A stretch of DNA of 64,000 nt, from contig QANU01006361.1 in the NCBI GenBank assembly GCA_003254905.1, positions 502,748 to 566,747 of the forward strand, written 5' to 3'. The notes under the pieces were generated by a model. That model saw only the letters and a list, made by a program, of their open reading frames with translations. It made no database searches and was not told the origin of the DNA. Below, piece after piece: positions 12,701 through 24,309 of the stretch (the stretch's first letter is position 1; every line of letters starts with the position of its first letter). The position numbers and the translations under genes are program-made. The stretch comes from Nissolia schottii (taxonomy: Eukaryota > Streptophyta > Magnoliopsida > Fabales > Fabaceae).

Positions 12701-13200
12701 ATGTACATATATTAAAAAAATCACTTAACAAGAATTTCTCTAATATCTCACAAAATTTAAAAATATAAATACCACACCTAATATTTCATCAAACATTTTA
12801 CTAACTTAAATTATTTATCATTTTAAATTTATAAATGAACCATAATTATTTAACTACATGATTTTTTGTAATTATTTTTTGAGTTCTGATACACCTACAC
12901 AAAAAATATACATCATACATACACCCTATATTTATATACATAAAGTTTGTGTTTTAATGTTTGTAATATTTGTGCACTTAATTAAGTATAATTGAAAATA
13001 TCATCTATAAGTTTAGAATATTTATACACTCATAAAAATAAAATTTATGTATTATTAATTGTGTATGTATAAATATATAACATTAAATGCACATATAATA
13101 TTTTTATTATTTTTTTAATATCCGTGCATTACACATAGCTGATAGATCATTGAAAACAGAGGGATTAATTAGCATTAACTTTGAATAAGGACAACAAAAT
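9781..13200. other. Long AT-rich intergenic region
   Basis: Apart from a less AT-rich patch at about 11040-11680, this is low-complexity AT-rich DNA with no open frame above 60 codons. I see no repeats with definable ends and no RNA gene. The less AT-rich patch may be old genic or repeat sequence, but no protein similarity is apparent. Confidence 0.6.
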
Positions 13201-13455
13201 AGTAGGTGAGACGAAATAACGGCCCCGTTAGGTTAGAAGCCGGCAGAGAACAGTGAAGGCATCGCCGCTGGTCTCGAAATTGCCGCGTGCCACGTAACCC
13301 CACCCTAACACCGTTATCCCTTTGGGCGCCGGCTCTTACCCTCAGTCAAAACCTTCCTTTTCCTTCGGTCTCCACTCAAACAATTTCAAATTTAATTTAA
13401 ATTTAATTCAATATAATATTTATTTTAGATAATTGCTACATGCCTCCTCTTACTG

Positions 13456-13463
13456 TATATATA
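13456..13463 (+). promoter_or_regulatory. TATA box of the ERF gene
   Basis: TATATATA lies 79 bp upstream of the predicted ATG at 13542, which would give a transcript start near 13490 and a short leader. The upstream stretch 13220-13340 is locally GC-richer and contains a CCACGTAA (ACGT-core) word and a GCGCCGGC word; a GTCAA word (W-box core in reverse) lies at about 13350. These are candidate sites only. Confidence 0.6.
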
Positions 13464-13541
13464 CACGCCCAACGAAGCCTAGAGGGAACTAGCGACGTAA
13501 CTGTTTCTGTTTGCTTTTTGCGGTGATTTGGATTTTCAGAA

Positions 13542-14150
13542 ATGCGAAACCCGTTATCGTCAATGGCGGTGAAGGAGAAGACGAGCGCGAAGAACAAGGA
13601 CCCAAACAATGCCAAGGAGGTTCACTACAGGGGCGTCAGGAAGAGGCCGTGGGGCCGTTACGCCGCCGAGATCCGAGATCCCGGCAAGAAGAGCCGCGTC
13701 TGGCTCGGGACCTTCGACACCGCCGAGGAAGCCGCCATGGCCTACGACGCCGCCGCCAGGCAGTTTCGCGGCCCCAAGGCCAAGACCAACTTCCCTTCCC
13801 CGCACGACCAAAACGACGTCGCCGTCGAATCGTCCCCGAAGGAGCGTGAGGTCACGCGCCGGAGCGACGCGTGTCCGGTCGGTGTGGATCGGTTTCCGTT
13901 TTTTCCCTTTGGTGGTGCCGAGGGCGTGGTCGCACCGGTGCGCCCGGTTTTTTTCGCCGAACCGGCTGGTGGAGTTGGGTTTGCTGGCGAGCGTTGTCCT
14001 TTCCTGTTTGAACCGGCGACGGTTGGGTTTAATGCCCTGTCTGTAGGTGGGGCCCGCCAGAGTGACTCGGATTCGTCCTCCGCCGCTGATTGTAAACCGA
14101 AGAGAGTGCTCAACCTTGATCTAAACCTGGCTCTGCCCATTGATGCCTAA
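13542..14150 (+). CDS. ERF-type AP2 transcription repressor with EAR motif
   Basis: This is a single-exon gene of 202 codons. Residues 28-85 form one AP2/ERF DNA-binding domain ([19 protein letters not shown], then [16 protein letters not shown] and [10 protein letters not shown]). Ala41 and Asp46, positions 14 and 19 of the domain, are the ERF rather than the DREB combination, so GCC-box binding is expected. The C-terminus carries LDLNLALP (192-199), which satisfies both EAR repression patterns (LxLxL and DLNxxP). A single AP2 domain with a terminal EAR matches class II ERF repressors (group VIII, like Arabidopsis ERF3/4/8). It should act in the nucleus, recruiting TOPLESS-type co-repressors in stress or ethylene responses. 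Met8 (13563) is an alternative start. The coding region is GC-rich within AT-rich flanks, and overlapping frames in this region are shadows. The exact orthologue is not assignable here. Confidence 0.95.
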   Translation: MRNPLSSMAVKEKTSAKNKDPNNAKEVHYRGVRKRPWGRYAAEIRDPGKKSRVWLGTFDTAEEAAMAYDAAARQFRGPKAKTNFPSPHDQNDVAVESSPKEREVTRRSDACPVGVDRFPFFPFGGAEGVVAPVRPVFFAEPAGGVGFAGERCPFLFEPATVGFNALSVGGARQSDSDSSSAADCKPKRVLNLDLNLALPIDA

Positions 14151-15132
14151 CCTTAATTTGTTTTACTGCATAAGCATAAGATTTTTGGTTTTTGTTACCT
14201 CCTTTTATTTTGAGGTTGAGAGGTTGTATCATCTTATGATGTAGATAAGTTGGTTTTTTTTGTTTAATTGTATTATTATTAACCTGCTTATGAAAAAATG
14301 ATCCTAACTTCTCTGGATCTGTTATAATTTTCTGTAAACTCTGATTTGGGATTGTGGCTGATGGTAGTTTTTGTTATTATCACTATTTCATTAAGCTTTG
14401 AATTATACTTTGGCTTATATTAATCTTAATGTGTGCGTATTCTCTATTTTATTTTATTTTATAATGTGGATGTTAATGTTATCCGTACATGCAAGTAATT
14501 GAGAATAACCAATTTTCATTTTGATTGAAAATAAGGTAAGAGATTGAAAGCTGATGTAAGTTACAAACAATTTATTTGCTCTATCTCATTGTTTCCCATA
14601 AGTATTGACCAAAAGCAAATAATGTGTAATTAATTAATTTAAGAAGAACTAAGTAAGATGAGTCATACTCAACCATAAAGTTAATATAAAAAAAAAATAC
14701 TCAACCGTAATGAAGTTGAAACAGTGGTGTAGCCTTGCACACACCAGGTGGGTATGGATTGGTTAATAATGATATTACACTCTTAAAGAAAGACGACTAC
14801 ATTAAAGCAAGTGAACATGGGAGATAAATTCGTGGTGTCATCTTACCTAACACTAACACAAAAGCCTGTATCTCGGCAAAAAAACAAATATTTTGTTAAG
14901 GATTCTGATTAAAGAATTAGGGAAATGAAAATTTGATTGAAAAATATTTTAAATTTTTTAATAGTTAAAAAGTATAGTCAATTTCATTTGTCAGCAAAAC
15001 ATAGAAAGCAAATAACCCAACGTGTTATATATGCCGCGTAAATTTTATTAAAATATCATTTTATAATGAATAAAATATAAGTCAATAAGATGTCTCATAC
15101 AAAGTAGGTATTCGTAACATTTCTGTTGTGCG
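14151..15132. other. ERF 3' flank and AT-rich intergenic DNA
   Basis: The first 200-300 bases are probably the ERF 3' untranslated region (T-rich, with several near-consensus polyadenylation words). The rest shows no coding frame or repeat with visible ends. Confidence 0.5.
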
Positions 15133-17602
15133 TTGGGTGCGCCGTATAAGGCTGGATTGGATAAGCTAATCCAATACATTATGGTCTTATCTGGTGCTTG
15201 ACAGCACATAAACTATAATGTATAAGCTTATACATTAATGACTCGTTATACATCATTTTGATAGATAAGGCCTAGGAAGGTTTGATTAGGCCTAATAAGG
15301 GTTTAATGTATAAGTCAATATGTTCCCTTTCATTCTCCCTTTTACGTCTTCGCGCTTCTGCCTGAGTCTTCATTGTCGCAGGTTTTTCTTCTTCTATTTG
15401 TGTGTTTCTTCCTGTGTTTAATTACTAGTTTTTCTTGTTGGGCATTTTTTATTCACGTTTACTGGGTAGGAGACATGATGCAGGATAGTGGGACGCAACA
15501 CATTCGATTTGAGCCTTTTTCTTATTTTTTTTTTAATTCTTAATTGTTCATGATTCTCACATGCAATTTTCAAGTACTTTGCAATTCACACATTCGACTT
15601 CTGATTGTTGTTTGAGGAAGTACTCTATTTTCCCCTTGCACATTTTTATCAATTTTCAGGTGTGTTTTAATTTAATTTCCAATCTAATGTTGTGGTTTCA
15701 TGATTTGCAATTCTTGAAGAGGTTGAGTCAACTAATGAAGATGTTGAGCCAGAAATACTTCGCCATATAGAAACCATTGAGCCAAGTGAAGCTTGGACTA
15801 CATGGAGAGATGCATTGGCAAATGAAATGTATGATGAGTCGATTGCTAATTGATGCTACATGTAGTTACTTGTTATGTGTCTAGTTTTATTAATACTATC
15901 TTCAACTTGTGTATTTTAATATTTTTAGTTGTTTGATGTACTTTGATGTTTTGGTGATGTAGTTTATCATGACATTTGTATTTGAATTTATCAAAATCAA
16001 TGTGTTGCCATTTTATTTATTTGCTCTTTAAATTTAGTTAGTTAGTATTACTTTCTATATTATACATTGTATTATTTGACAGGTATGACACATGAAAATA
16101 CTCAAACAATTGGCAAATTTAGAAGGGAACGTACGGCTTGGAGTAATGAGGAGTTTAACGCATTGTTGAAATTTTTAGAAGAAGCAGTGACTTTAAACAA
16201 AAGGGCTGATGCTGGACAGTTCAAAAATGGGACGTTTAAATGGTTAGAACAAAAGTTAGAAAGCAAGTTTCCTGCATAAAGGTAAAGCCACATATTAAGT
16301 CAATTATGAGGAGGTTCAAAACTGAGTATAGTAATATATATGATATGCTAAACACAACTGGTTTTAGGTGGGATGATGTGAATAAGAGGATCTCAGTAGA
16401 TAGCGATGATGTATGTAATGCCTACCTTCAAGCTAATAAGGTTTGTATATAATTAACTAACTCATACTTTCTCTATTTTACTTTGATTAATTAATTCGAA
16501 TACTTTGTTTTTATAATTATTATTATATATATGCACACAGATACAAGTTTAAGGAACTATATGAACAAAACACTTCCTTACTATGATCGGTTAGTGATAA
16601 TCTTTGGAAAGGACCATGCTACTGGAAAAATTGTTGAAGCTTCAGTTGATATAATAGAGGATTTAGACAAATAGGAGAACCATGTTGATGTAGATCCTTT
16701 AGAGGGTGGTACCATATTGAAGATGTCACTCAATCAATGTCAGTGAATATTCAAGCCAAGAAGAAGGGCCAAAATTGAAAATTCTGAAGGTCTACTAGTG
16801 AAAAAGAGGTTAACAAGAGAACTTACAATAGCTAATAGCATGGAGAAGTTTGGCAATATGCATGTAGAAGTTGTTGGAAAATCTATTGATAAGATGAGTG
16901 ACATGGTTGAAAGTGTCAAGTTTAAAGGTGCAAAGGTTATGAAAAGCTTTTGTAATGACTCAAGGGGTATTGTAGATGAATTGATGAAAATGAATGATCT
17001 TACATCATATGAGCACTACAAAGAAGTTGTAACGTTTATGTGCGACCTAGGCCTAGTGCATTTATTTTGGGGATTTTAGGGTGATTTTAGACTCGAATTT
17101 GTTAGAAATTTGGCTAATGATAACTAGTGATACTATTATCTAAAAACAAAAATAAAATTAGATTTACAATAAAGTATACGTTATATAATTGTTGAGATAC
17201 TTCATAACTTATTTTTTTGGTGTTTGTGGATGTTTTGACCATGATGTTATTTTGTTAGACTTTTCATAACATTATCAGCAGTATCATTTGCTATATAAGC
17301 ACTTTATGAAAGCAACTAAGAAAAAAAACAATTAAAAAGAAAAATTACATATTTGTTGAATTTTTTTATTAACATTTTTTAAATTAATTTGATACAAGAT
17401 ATTTAGATAAATATATTAATTTTTAAATAAAGTATATTTTTATAAAAAAATTATAATTTTAATCCTACACAATGTATCACTAAACACTAGATAACTTTAT
17501 TTTATTAATTCATTATCTTATTATACACTGGCATACCAAATACTATATGATCCTAAAATTTTATCGAACGTTGTTCAATTTGTTCTTATACGACGCACCC
17601 AA
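15133..17602 (+). mobile_element. Decayed PIF/Harbinger-like DNA transposon
   Basis: The ends are inverted repeats TTGGGTGCGCCGTATAAG (15133-15150) and CTTATACGACGCACCCAA (17585-17602), matching at 17 of 18 positions. Inside, on the plus strand, comes first a short remnant resembling the C-terminal tail of a PIF-type transposase (about 15712-15853, ...EAWTTWRDALANEMYDE..., ending TGA). A Myb/SANT-like ORF in several broken pieces follows (16083-17079). PIF/Harbinger elements encode exactly these two proteins. The expected TTA/TAA target duplication is not evident beside the ends. Most of the transposase gene is missing. Confidence 0.65.
16083..17079 (+). pseudogene. Myb/SANT-like DNA-binding protein remnant (Harbinger ORF1 type)
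   Basis: Pieces of one protein occur in order: 16083-16279 (RTAWSNEEFNALLKFLEEA...LESKFPA), then after a frame slip 16270-16440 (IKVKPHIKSIMRRFKTEYSNIYDML...GFRWDDVNKRI), a likely intron, 16545-16675 (SLRNYMNKTLPYYDRLVIIFGKDHATGK) and 16798-17079 (a helical C-terminal part). The order Trp-rich start, K-PHI-S, G-F-W-D and FPYY-L--IFGKD-ATG is that of the Myb/SANT-like family related to Arabidopsis At2g29880 and to PIF/Harbinger ORF1. A stop follows KFPA, a frameshift links pieces 1 and 2, and another stop follows IEDLDK at about 16672, so no intact protein is possible. Confidence 0.75.
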
Positions 17603-19227
17603 TTAAACATGGTACGCAGTGCATGGCAGCTTGTATTAACGTGAACAAGCAAAGAAAAAGAAAGCAAATATTTTAACGCGTGGCAACTGATCAGTGCTGC
17701 TGACACACCCAAATAGCGCGTACCATGATGGATAGTTATAGAAATAGCGGTGCATTATAATCCAGTATACCACTCGGACTAGTAGTGGATTATCGAACAT
17801 AAAAGAAAGGGAAAATGTGTTGATACATTCTTTTCATCTACTCCACATTTTTCATTAACATCTGACTTCTGTGAATATATTTAAAAAATATTAAATTGTT
17901 GATATAGTGAGATATCAAAATAAATTGAGATAGCGTGATGTTGGTGCACCGACGGCAAATCAAAGAAAAAAAAAGGAGGGAATATTAAAAAATAAAGAGT
18001 GACCCACAGAGAAAGAGAAAGAGGTGCGTGTAGAGGAGGGTAGCTAGAGTGACTGGCGAGGTATAGGGTGGAGGGCACGTGTACCCGTTTTGCCGTCCAA
18101 ATAAATACAGGGAAGTGCCTGTACATGTAAGTGCTGTAGGATAAGTGGTTTCGTGATGAGGTTTGCCTGGTTTGGTTAGATTGGGAAGAATTGAAGAAGG
18201 GGGAAAGACAAAGAGATGGGATGGGATTGATTGAGTGAAGAAGAGGAACTGCCTGCCGTCACCTGCCGCTTTCCGTGGGTCCCCCCGGCCCCTCTCTCTG
18301 CGTCGGCGGAAAGGAATCTATGGAAAACTAGACAGGACATCGCTTTCCCCTTCTCCCCATTTTTTAACTAATTCTCTCTCAGTTAATGTCTTTATTTTTG
18401 TAAAATTGTCTTTTTTTTATATAATTAATGACTTAAATTAAGTCATAAGTTTTTTAATTTAACTTATTTTTTTATATATTTTAAAAATAAATACATAATT
18501 TATTAATAGCTACTCCATCTATTTTTTTAATAATATTACTTCTTTTAAATTTAAAAAATTATTAAATAATCTTAATTTTATTAAAAATAAGTTTAATTTA
18601 CTAAATTATTTTTTATAATTTTTTCCTCTTCATTAACTATTCATCTTTCTATTAAGTCATTCTTACTAAAAATAAAATTGATCCATAGTAATTAATTTTA
18701 CTTTAAAATGCGAAAAATATTAATACTATAAAACAATTTAATTTTTCAAAGAGACTAATACGAACAACAGAGGTAGTATTGATTTATAACAGAGATGTTG
18801 ATATTATTATAAAAATTAAGGCACAGGAGAAAAAGGTCCCAAAATATTATACTAGGTCTCTGTTTCAACTTTTATTTTAGTTGGTCCTCCCTTCCTAGCG
18901 CTTTCCTTTGTCCACGCATGCATGTTGCCATTTATTGAAAATACACTGCCTTTGCCTCTCATTCACCATACCCTTTTGACGCATGTACGGCATTGCCATG
19001 CACAAGACGCGCGCGCGCGAGTGGGGTATCCTACGAACGGCGCGCATTGAAGCCGCTACGCTACGGAAGAAAAAGTTGACGTGGTTAAAGGAGGAGACAG
19101 GAAAGTCTTGTCGCCACAATTAACCTAAAGTGGGATCTCTATCAGCATGCGCTTCAACCTGCCACGTGCCTCTGTGCTGCGGGAGATCTCCCGTTAAAAA
19201 TAAGGATAAATTGCACTTATTATTTTA
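17603..19227. other. Intergenic, no gene recognised
   Basis: The region is AT-rich with two less AT-rich patches (about 17930-18350 and 18890-19190, the latter with an alternating GCGCGCGCG run near 19008-19019). Frames of 62-81 codons on both strands show no family resemblance and no exon structure. A CACGTG word sits at about 18076-18081 and another CCACGTG at about 19161. Nothing more can be supported. Confidence 0.5.
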
Positions 19228-20678
19228 GGCTTAACTATATTTTTAGTTCTTATAAAATTTTAAAATTTGGTTTAGTTCTTATATAAAAGTTTTAGTCCCA
19301 GTAAAAGTTAAAAGTTTATTTTTAGTCCATGGAGTTGGATGGTGAGTAACAGCGCTGACGTGACTGTTAATGGCACTGACGTGGTGTGTCACGTGGCATA
19401 ACCTAAAATTTTAAAATTTTAAAATTAGACCCTTGACCCATGACCCATACCCACCCAACCTCTGTCCACTCGACCGGAAATTAATTTAAAATTAAAAAAA
19501 AAAAAAGAAAAATCCCTTAACCCATACCCTTACCCCACCCCACCCCACCCCATCTGTCTCTTCTCCTCTCTCTCGAGCCCCACTCACCCCACCCCACCGT
19601 CTGTCTCTCCCCGCCGCTCCTCTCCGCCGCCGTCATCTTCCTTCTCCAACCCACCCTCCTCGCCGCGCCGCCGTCTACCCTCTCTCTCGTCTATTCAAAT
19701 ACCGCGCCCTCGCCGCCGTGCTTCTCTGATCAAGCTCCCATGAGCACAAGCCGAGAGTACAGTAAGAAAGGTGGTAGAATCAGGCCATACATTTGAATCC
19801 TCCATTCTTCCGAAGAACTCATGAACCTCCTTCCATTTGCCATTGGTGGCAAAACCTGAAATCATAGCATTCTAGCAGATGATGTTCCTCTCAGTGGACT
19901 CTTCAAATACCAACCTTGCATTGACCAAATCCCCACATTTTGCATACATGTCAACCAATCCACTCACAGCAAAAGGGTTCAATCTTAGCCCTTTAAGCTT
20001 TATCATGAGATGGATTTCCTTACCAGCATTCAGGAGGCCAAGCTGAGCACAAGCAAATAAAACACTAACAACAGTAAACTCATCTGGTTCAATCCCTTCA
20101 GCTCTCATCTCCTCGAAAGCTTTCATTGCTTTCTGGCCAAATCCATTCTGGGCATACATAGCAATCATGGAGACGCGGTCGAACGTGGTGGCGGGTGACT
20201 CGGAGACGCAGAGACGCGAAGGGAGTGGCGCGGGACAGAGGATGGCCATGGCGTGGAAGCTACTGTGCAGAGGGTGTACAGAAGAGAGAAGAAAGAAGCA
20301 CGGTGGCGAGGGCACGGTATTTGAATAGACGAGAGAGAGGGCAGACGGCAGCGCGACGAGGAGGGTGGGTTAGAGAAGGAAGATGATGGCGGCGAAGAGG
20401 AGCGGTGGGGAGAGATAGACGGTGGGTTAAAGAATTTTGCTTTTTTTTAATTTTAAATTAATTCCGGGTCCGATGGGTATGGGTCAAATTTTAAAATTTT
20501 GGGTTATGCCACGTGGCATCCCACGTGGCACGCCATGTAAGCGTCGCATCAGCACCATTATCCCCATCCAGCCTCAGGGACTAAAAACAAACTTTCAACT
20601 TTTACAGGACTAAAACTTTTATACAATGACTAAAACCAAACTTTGAAATTTTATAGGGACTAAAAACATAATTAAGCC
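19228..20678. mobile_element. Pack-MULE-like element with captured PPR fragment
   Basis: The element has very long imperfect inverted ends. The left arm (19228 to about 19735) begins GGCTTAACTATATTTTTAG and the right arm (about 20290-20678) ends in its complement (...CTAAAAACATAATTAAGCC). The match extends inward over the TTTTAGTCC blocks, the CCACGTGGCA-type segment and the CT-rich block ending GTGCTTC. Long terminal inverted repeats, no transposase and a host-gene piece between the arms are the features of Pack-MULEs. Flanks TTATTTTA (19220-19227) and TTATTTTT (20679-20686) match at 7 of 8 positions; Mutator elements usually give 9 bp, so the exact duplication is uncertain. Confidence 0.7.
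19755..20190 (-). pseudogene. Captured pentatricopeptide-repeat (PPR) gene fragment
   Basis: On the minus strand the frame reads MIAMYAQNGFGQKAMKAFEEM, then GIEPDEFTVVSVLFACAQLG, then LVDMYAKCGDLVNARLVFEE, an unmistakable PLS-type PPR series as found in plant organelle RNA-editing factors. After ...ERNIIC an in-frame TAG (19872-19874) stands where the family has the Trp of C/S-W-N-A-M-I-S-G. Beyond it the frame continues as NAMISGFATNGKWKEVHEFFGRM to about 19755. So about 145 residues of a longer gene were copied and have since gained a stop. The N-terminal part of the open frame (to 20315) reads through the inverted-repeat arm and is not PPR. Confidence 0.85.
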
Positions 20679-22278
20679 TTATTTTTAAAGATGGTCAAAG
20701 TTACACTTTAAATTATGGGTAAAATTATGTTTTACTTGATTTTTTTTTTTAATTGATCATCAATTGTTAGTTAAGTTTTCATTTTCAACTACTTTTATAT
20801 ATTTTATATTTAATGAAAACAACAAAACAAGAAGTATTTTAAAATCTTGAAATAAGAAATGATATTTTTATATTTTTACTATTTTCAACGTAAACTTTTC
20901 CAAAATAAAAATACATAAAATGAAAACAAAAATTTAACATATCATTAATTATAATTAATCATAATAAAAAATTAAAATAAAATACAATTTTGTACATAAT
21001 TTAAAATAGAGTACAATTTTAACCGGCCTAACGAGTAATTTATGTAATTTATTCTAAAAATAAAGATTATATTGCGAACAAGTGTTGTCAAATTATTTGT
21101 TAAGGAATGGACAATCAAAAGCTTGAAGTTTTGAATATCTTGAGTGCATAGAAGTTTTAAAAGATTATTTCATTGGTTGCAAATAATGGTCCACATTTTT
21201 ATTATAGTATTTTTACAAATAATTATATATTTATTAAACCTAAATAATATTAATTTTTTTTATTATACCCTTATTAAATATACTTAGTACAATATGAGAG
21301 TAAAAAAAATAAAAATAAAGATATTAAATAAGGGTAATGTCATAAACTACATTATTTTTAATATTTTTTTTAATACTTGTACATAACTCAGAGTAAACAA
21401 TTATTTGACAATAAAAAAAACATCATTTTAGTGAGAATTGTTTCTTTTTTATTCGTTAACAAATGTCTAAAATGAGCAAAATTTATCGAGTAAAAATAAA
21501 TAAGAAGACTGTTGTTTAGCAGAACAAATAAATGAATGAATGATGGTTGACACCAAATGGCAGAATAATTTTACAGAAAACACGGTGGAGAGAAAAAATC
21601 AGCGTGACATTAAACAGTCGTACATCAAGCATGACATGAGTGTCGAACCAAAAATCATTTTCCAATAAATATAATTGTTGATATATTTCAAATCGATTGA
21701 GTGTACTTAGTTGCAGACATGTTGGATTCTCAAAATCGATGGGTTTAAATCATAAAAATTAAATGAATTGCTGTGAATCATTTATTAAAGTTTATGAGGT
21801 GAAATGCTAACCTAATGCTAACCTACTTAATACGAGCTACTGACTTTAAGATCAAATTAGCAAAGTAACTTAGATTAAAAAAAAAATACTTAAAACTCGG
21901 TTGAAAATTCGTTGTTATTATGATATTGAAGTACATATGATAAACAACAGAATCCCATGAATTTCTTATTACAAATAAGAGAGGTATGCAAGAAAATGTA
22001 ACTCACAAAAAAAAACAACAACAAAGGAAATGCAGTAAATGGAAGCAGTAAATGGAAGCATTTATTTGTAAAAGACATGAAATGTGAGTGGGCCAAAATG
22101 TAAGGGTGCAACAAAATAAAGACAAAACAAAATGATAAGTTGTGTTGTGTTGAGTTGGAATCCTTTAAAATGTAATGTTTTTTTTTTCTTTTTTCTATTT
22201 ACCGTTGAAGTTCATATTGAGTTATGGCTCATAACCACTTTTTCAACGCGGATGAACTCAACTTAATATGGATGATCG
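20679..22278. other. AT-rich intergenic DNA
   Basis: No coding frame or RNA gene is evident. There is a short tandem duplication of GCAGTAAATGGAA near 22032-22060. The 74-codon minus frame at 21890-22114 is low-complexity and not supported. Confidence 0.55.
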
Positions 22279-22872
22279 TAGGGGTGTTCGTGGGTTGGGT
22301 TGGGTCAGGTTGGCCTTTACTCGAACCCGGCCGTATATTTAGACCGGACTAATTTTGAGGATCCGGACCCGATTCTAAACCCGATCATCTTTAGGCTGAG
22401 TTAAAATTCAGGTTTGGATCAGGTCAAAAAGGAACAAAACTATCTCAAACTTCAAAATAAAAAATAACATCCATTAACAGATAAAGTTAAAAAAATTACA
22501 AATTAAACATTATATTTCCTAACTAAACACTCATTAATTTCAAATACTACAACAAAATGAAATAAAATTTATAACCTTAGCATTCTCATTCAAACTTTCA
22601 TAATTTTAGTGGAACATAAACAACAAAAAAATAACGAGTGCACTACAATAGATTTCTAAACACCGATATAGACATGGGATGTGAAGGAAAAAAATAAAAA
22701 AATGCATAATAGTAGAGCATGCGGGCTAGGCTGGGTGGTTAGAGACTAAACCCGAACTCGATATGAATTAAAATCGGATTTTTTTTAGAGTCTTTTAAAA
22801 TCGAGCCCAATTTGGTCCGAATGCTTCAAGCGATCCGGATTAGCAGGCTAGATCAGGTTATGAACACCCCTA
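22279..22872. mobile_element. Non-autonomous hAT-like element
   Basis: The 594-bp element has inverted ends TAGGGGTGTTC and GAACACCCCTA. Flanks GATGATCG (22271-22278) and GATAACCG (22873-22880) match at 6 of 8 positions, suiting an aged 8-bp hAT duplication. Like the copy at 4656-5364, its subterminal parts carry GGGT/ACCC-rich words in opposite orientation with an AT-rich middle. No transposase is encoded. Confidence 0.7.
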
Positions 22873-23117
22873 GATAACCGCTTTTGTGCATATTCCAGTC
22901 TTGCCTCTTTCTAGGAGGCATGACATTGGGGGGGTCTTTAACTTCTTGGTGATTGTTCTCATGCATACCATGGATAGTCTACCAACGTGCCTTGAGGGGT
23001 GTGATTTGAAGCAATTAATGGTCTATAACCTATACTTCCTTTGATTTATTTACCGGTCACTTTGACAATTTATTATTCTTGAAAATAATAACATTTCAAT
23101 ATTATCTCTATCTCTCT

Positions 23118-23901
23118 TAGGGATGGAAGTAGTACATGCCGTCTGTTGGAGGCCTTTGACATGGCTCGTTTACGTCCTAGGCCATTTAATAAACAGGTCA
23201 AGTCAAGACTTTTAAGAAAACATTTTTATCTAAATAGGCTAGGTTATAAGCAATGAAAATAAACATATTAAGTCGAACAGGGCAACCTATTTATAAAAAT
23301 ATATCTTTTCTTATTCTTGAAAAAAATTCTATCATTTTCTTATAATATGATCTAATTATATATGAAATCCTTTTGCTTCTTGTCTCTCTTACTCCCTTAG
23401 AAACAAAGGCATGCGATCTTCTTTGACTGTTTATCTCTTTATCTTTGTTTCAGGCCTAGGCACCTAGTGCTTCTTATTTTCTTCTGTTGTATAATACATA
23501 TTAAGTTGTCTTCTCTCGTTATATAACTTCAATTTTTATAGAATAGTATTCTTTATTAGTTATTACTAATATAATTCATCTTCTTTCATGCTTATTTTGG
23601 CTGAGTTAAACTTAAATGGCTGGACAAAATGTTTTGTCATGTATTTCCTATTGATGACTTAATTAGGTATTCTATATGTATAACTTCAATAACAAAACAC
23701 ATCTAATCTTTTTTATTTTTGTTTGTTTTAAGTAGGCCAGTAAACAGGCTTTCAGGCCAGGCCATACTTTTAAAAAAGTCAGACTGAGCCTTAAAAAAAG
23801 TCTATAACAAGCAATAGGCTCAGATTTGTACCAAATAATTTAGAAGCATGTTAGACCTATTTAAGCTAAAGCTTACTCGGCTTAGCCCATTTCCACCCCT
23901 A
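23118..23901. mobile_element. Non-autonomous hAT-like element with perfect 8-bp target duplication
   Basis: The 784-bp element has inverted ends TAGGGATGGAA and TTTCCACCCCTA. It is flanked by the identical 8-bp repeat ATCTCTCT (23110-23117 and 23902-23909), the exact length used by hAT transposases. The subterminal parts contain AGGCC/GGCCT words in both orientations (for example about 23150 and 23750). No transposase frame is present. The clean duplication suggests it is younger than the other two TAGGGGTG-type copies. Confidence 0.8.
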
Positions 23902-24309
23902 ATCTCTCTTTTCATTATGAAATAATTTAACCAAATTAATGAAGGGTACTTTAATAAACTTAATATTTACATCACTATTGATTTTAGATTTTTTAATACT
24001 GTGTATTTGACCAAAGTGATACTTAAAATGGGGACTTAAATGGACTGAGTATGAAATATGTTTGATATTTTTGGTAGTGCTTCTCGCTTTTTATAAACTA
24101 CAAATAAACAACACCCAAAGCCCAAAGAATAGTCTGGTCCAATAGAGATGGGCCTTAGCCTTTTTAAAATTCTACAAAAAATGTATTTGACCAATAACCA
24201 AAACTGAGAGACAGAACTAGGGAATGCTATGTGGATTGTGGAGTGGACCCGAAAAAAGGGAAAAAAAGGTAAGTAGAATATTGGAAAAACGCGTATTTCC
24301 AAATCGTTC

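Noticed and set aside
13511..14140. Overlapping frames of 83-145 codons around the ERF gene
   Set aside because: They are shadows in other phases of a GC-rich exon; only the AP2-containing frame is credible.
17881..18441. Frames of 81 and 68 codons as small secreted proteins
   Set aside because: They start in AT-rich or simple sequence and lack signal-peptide or family features that would separate them from chance.
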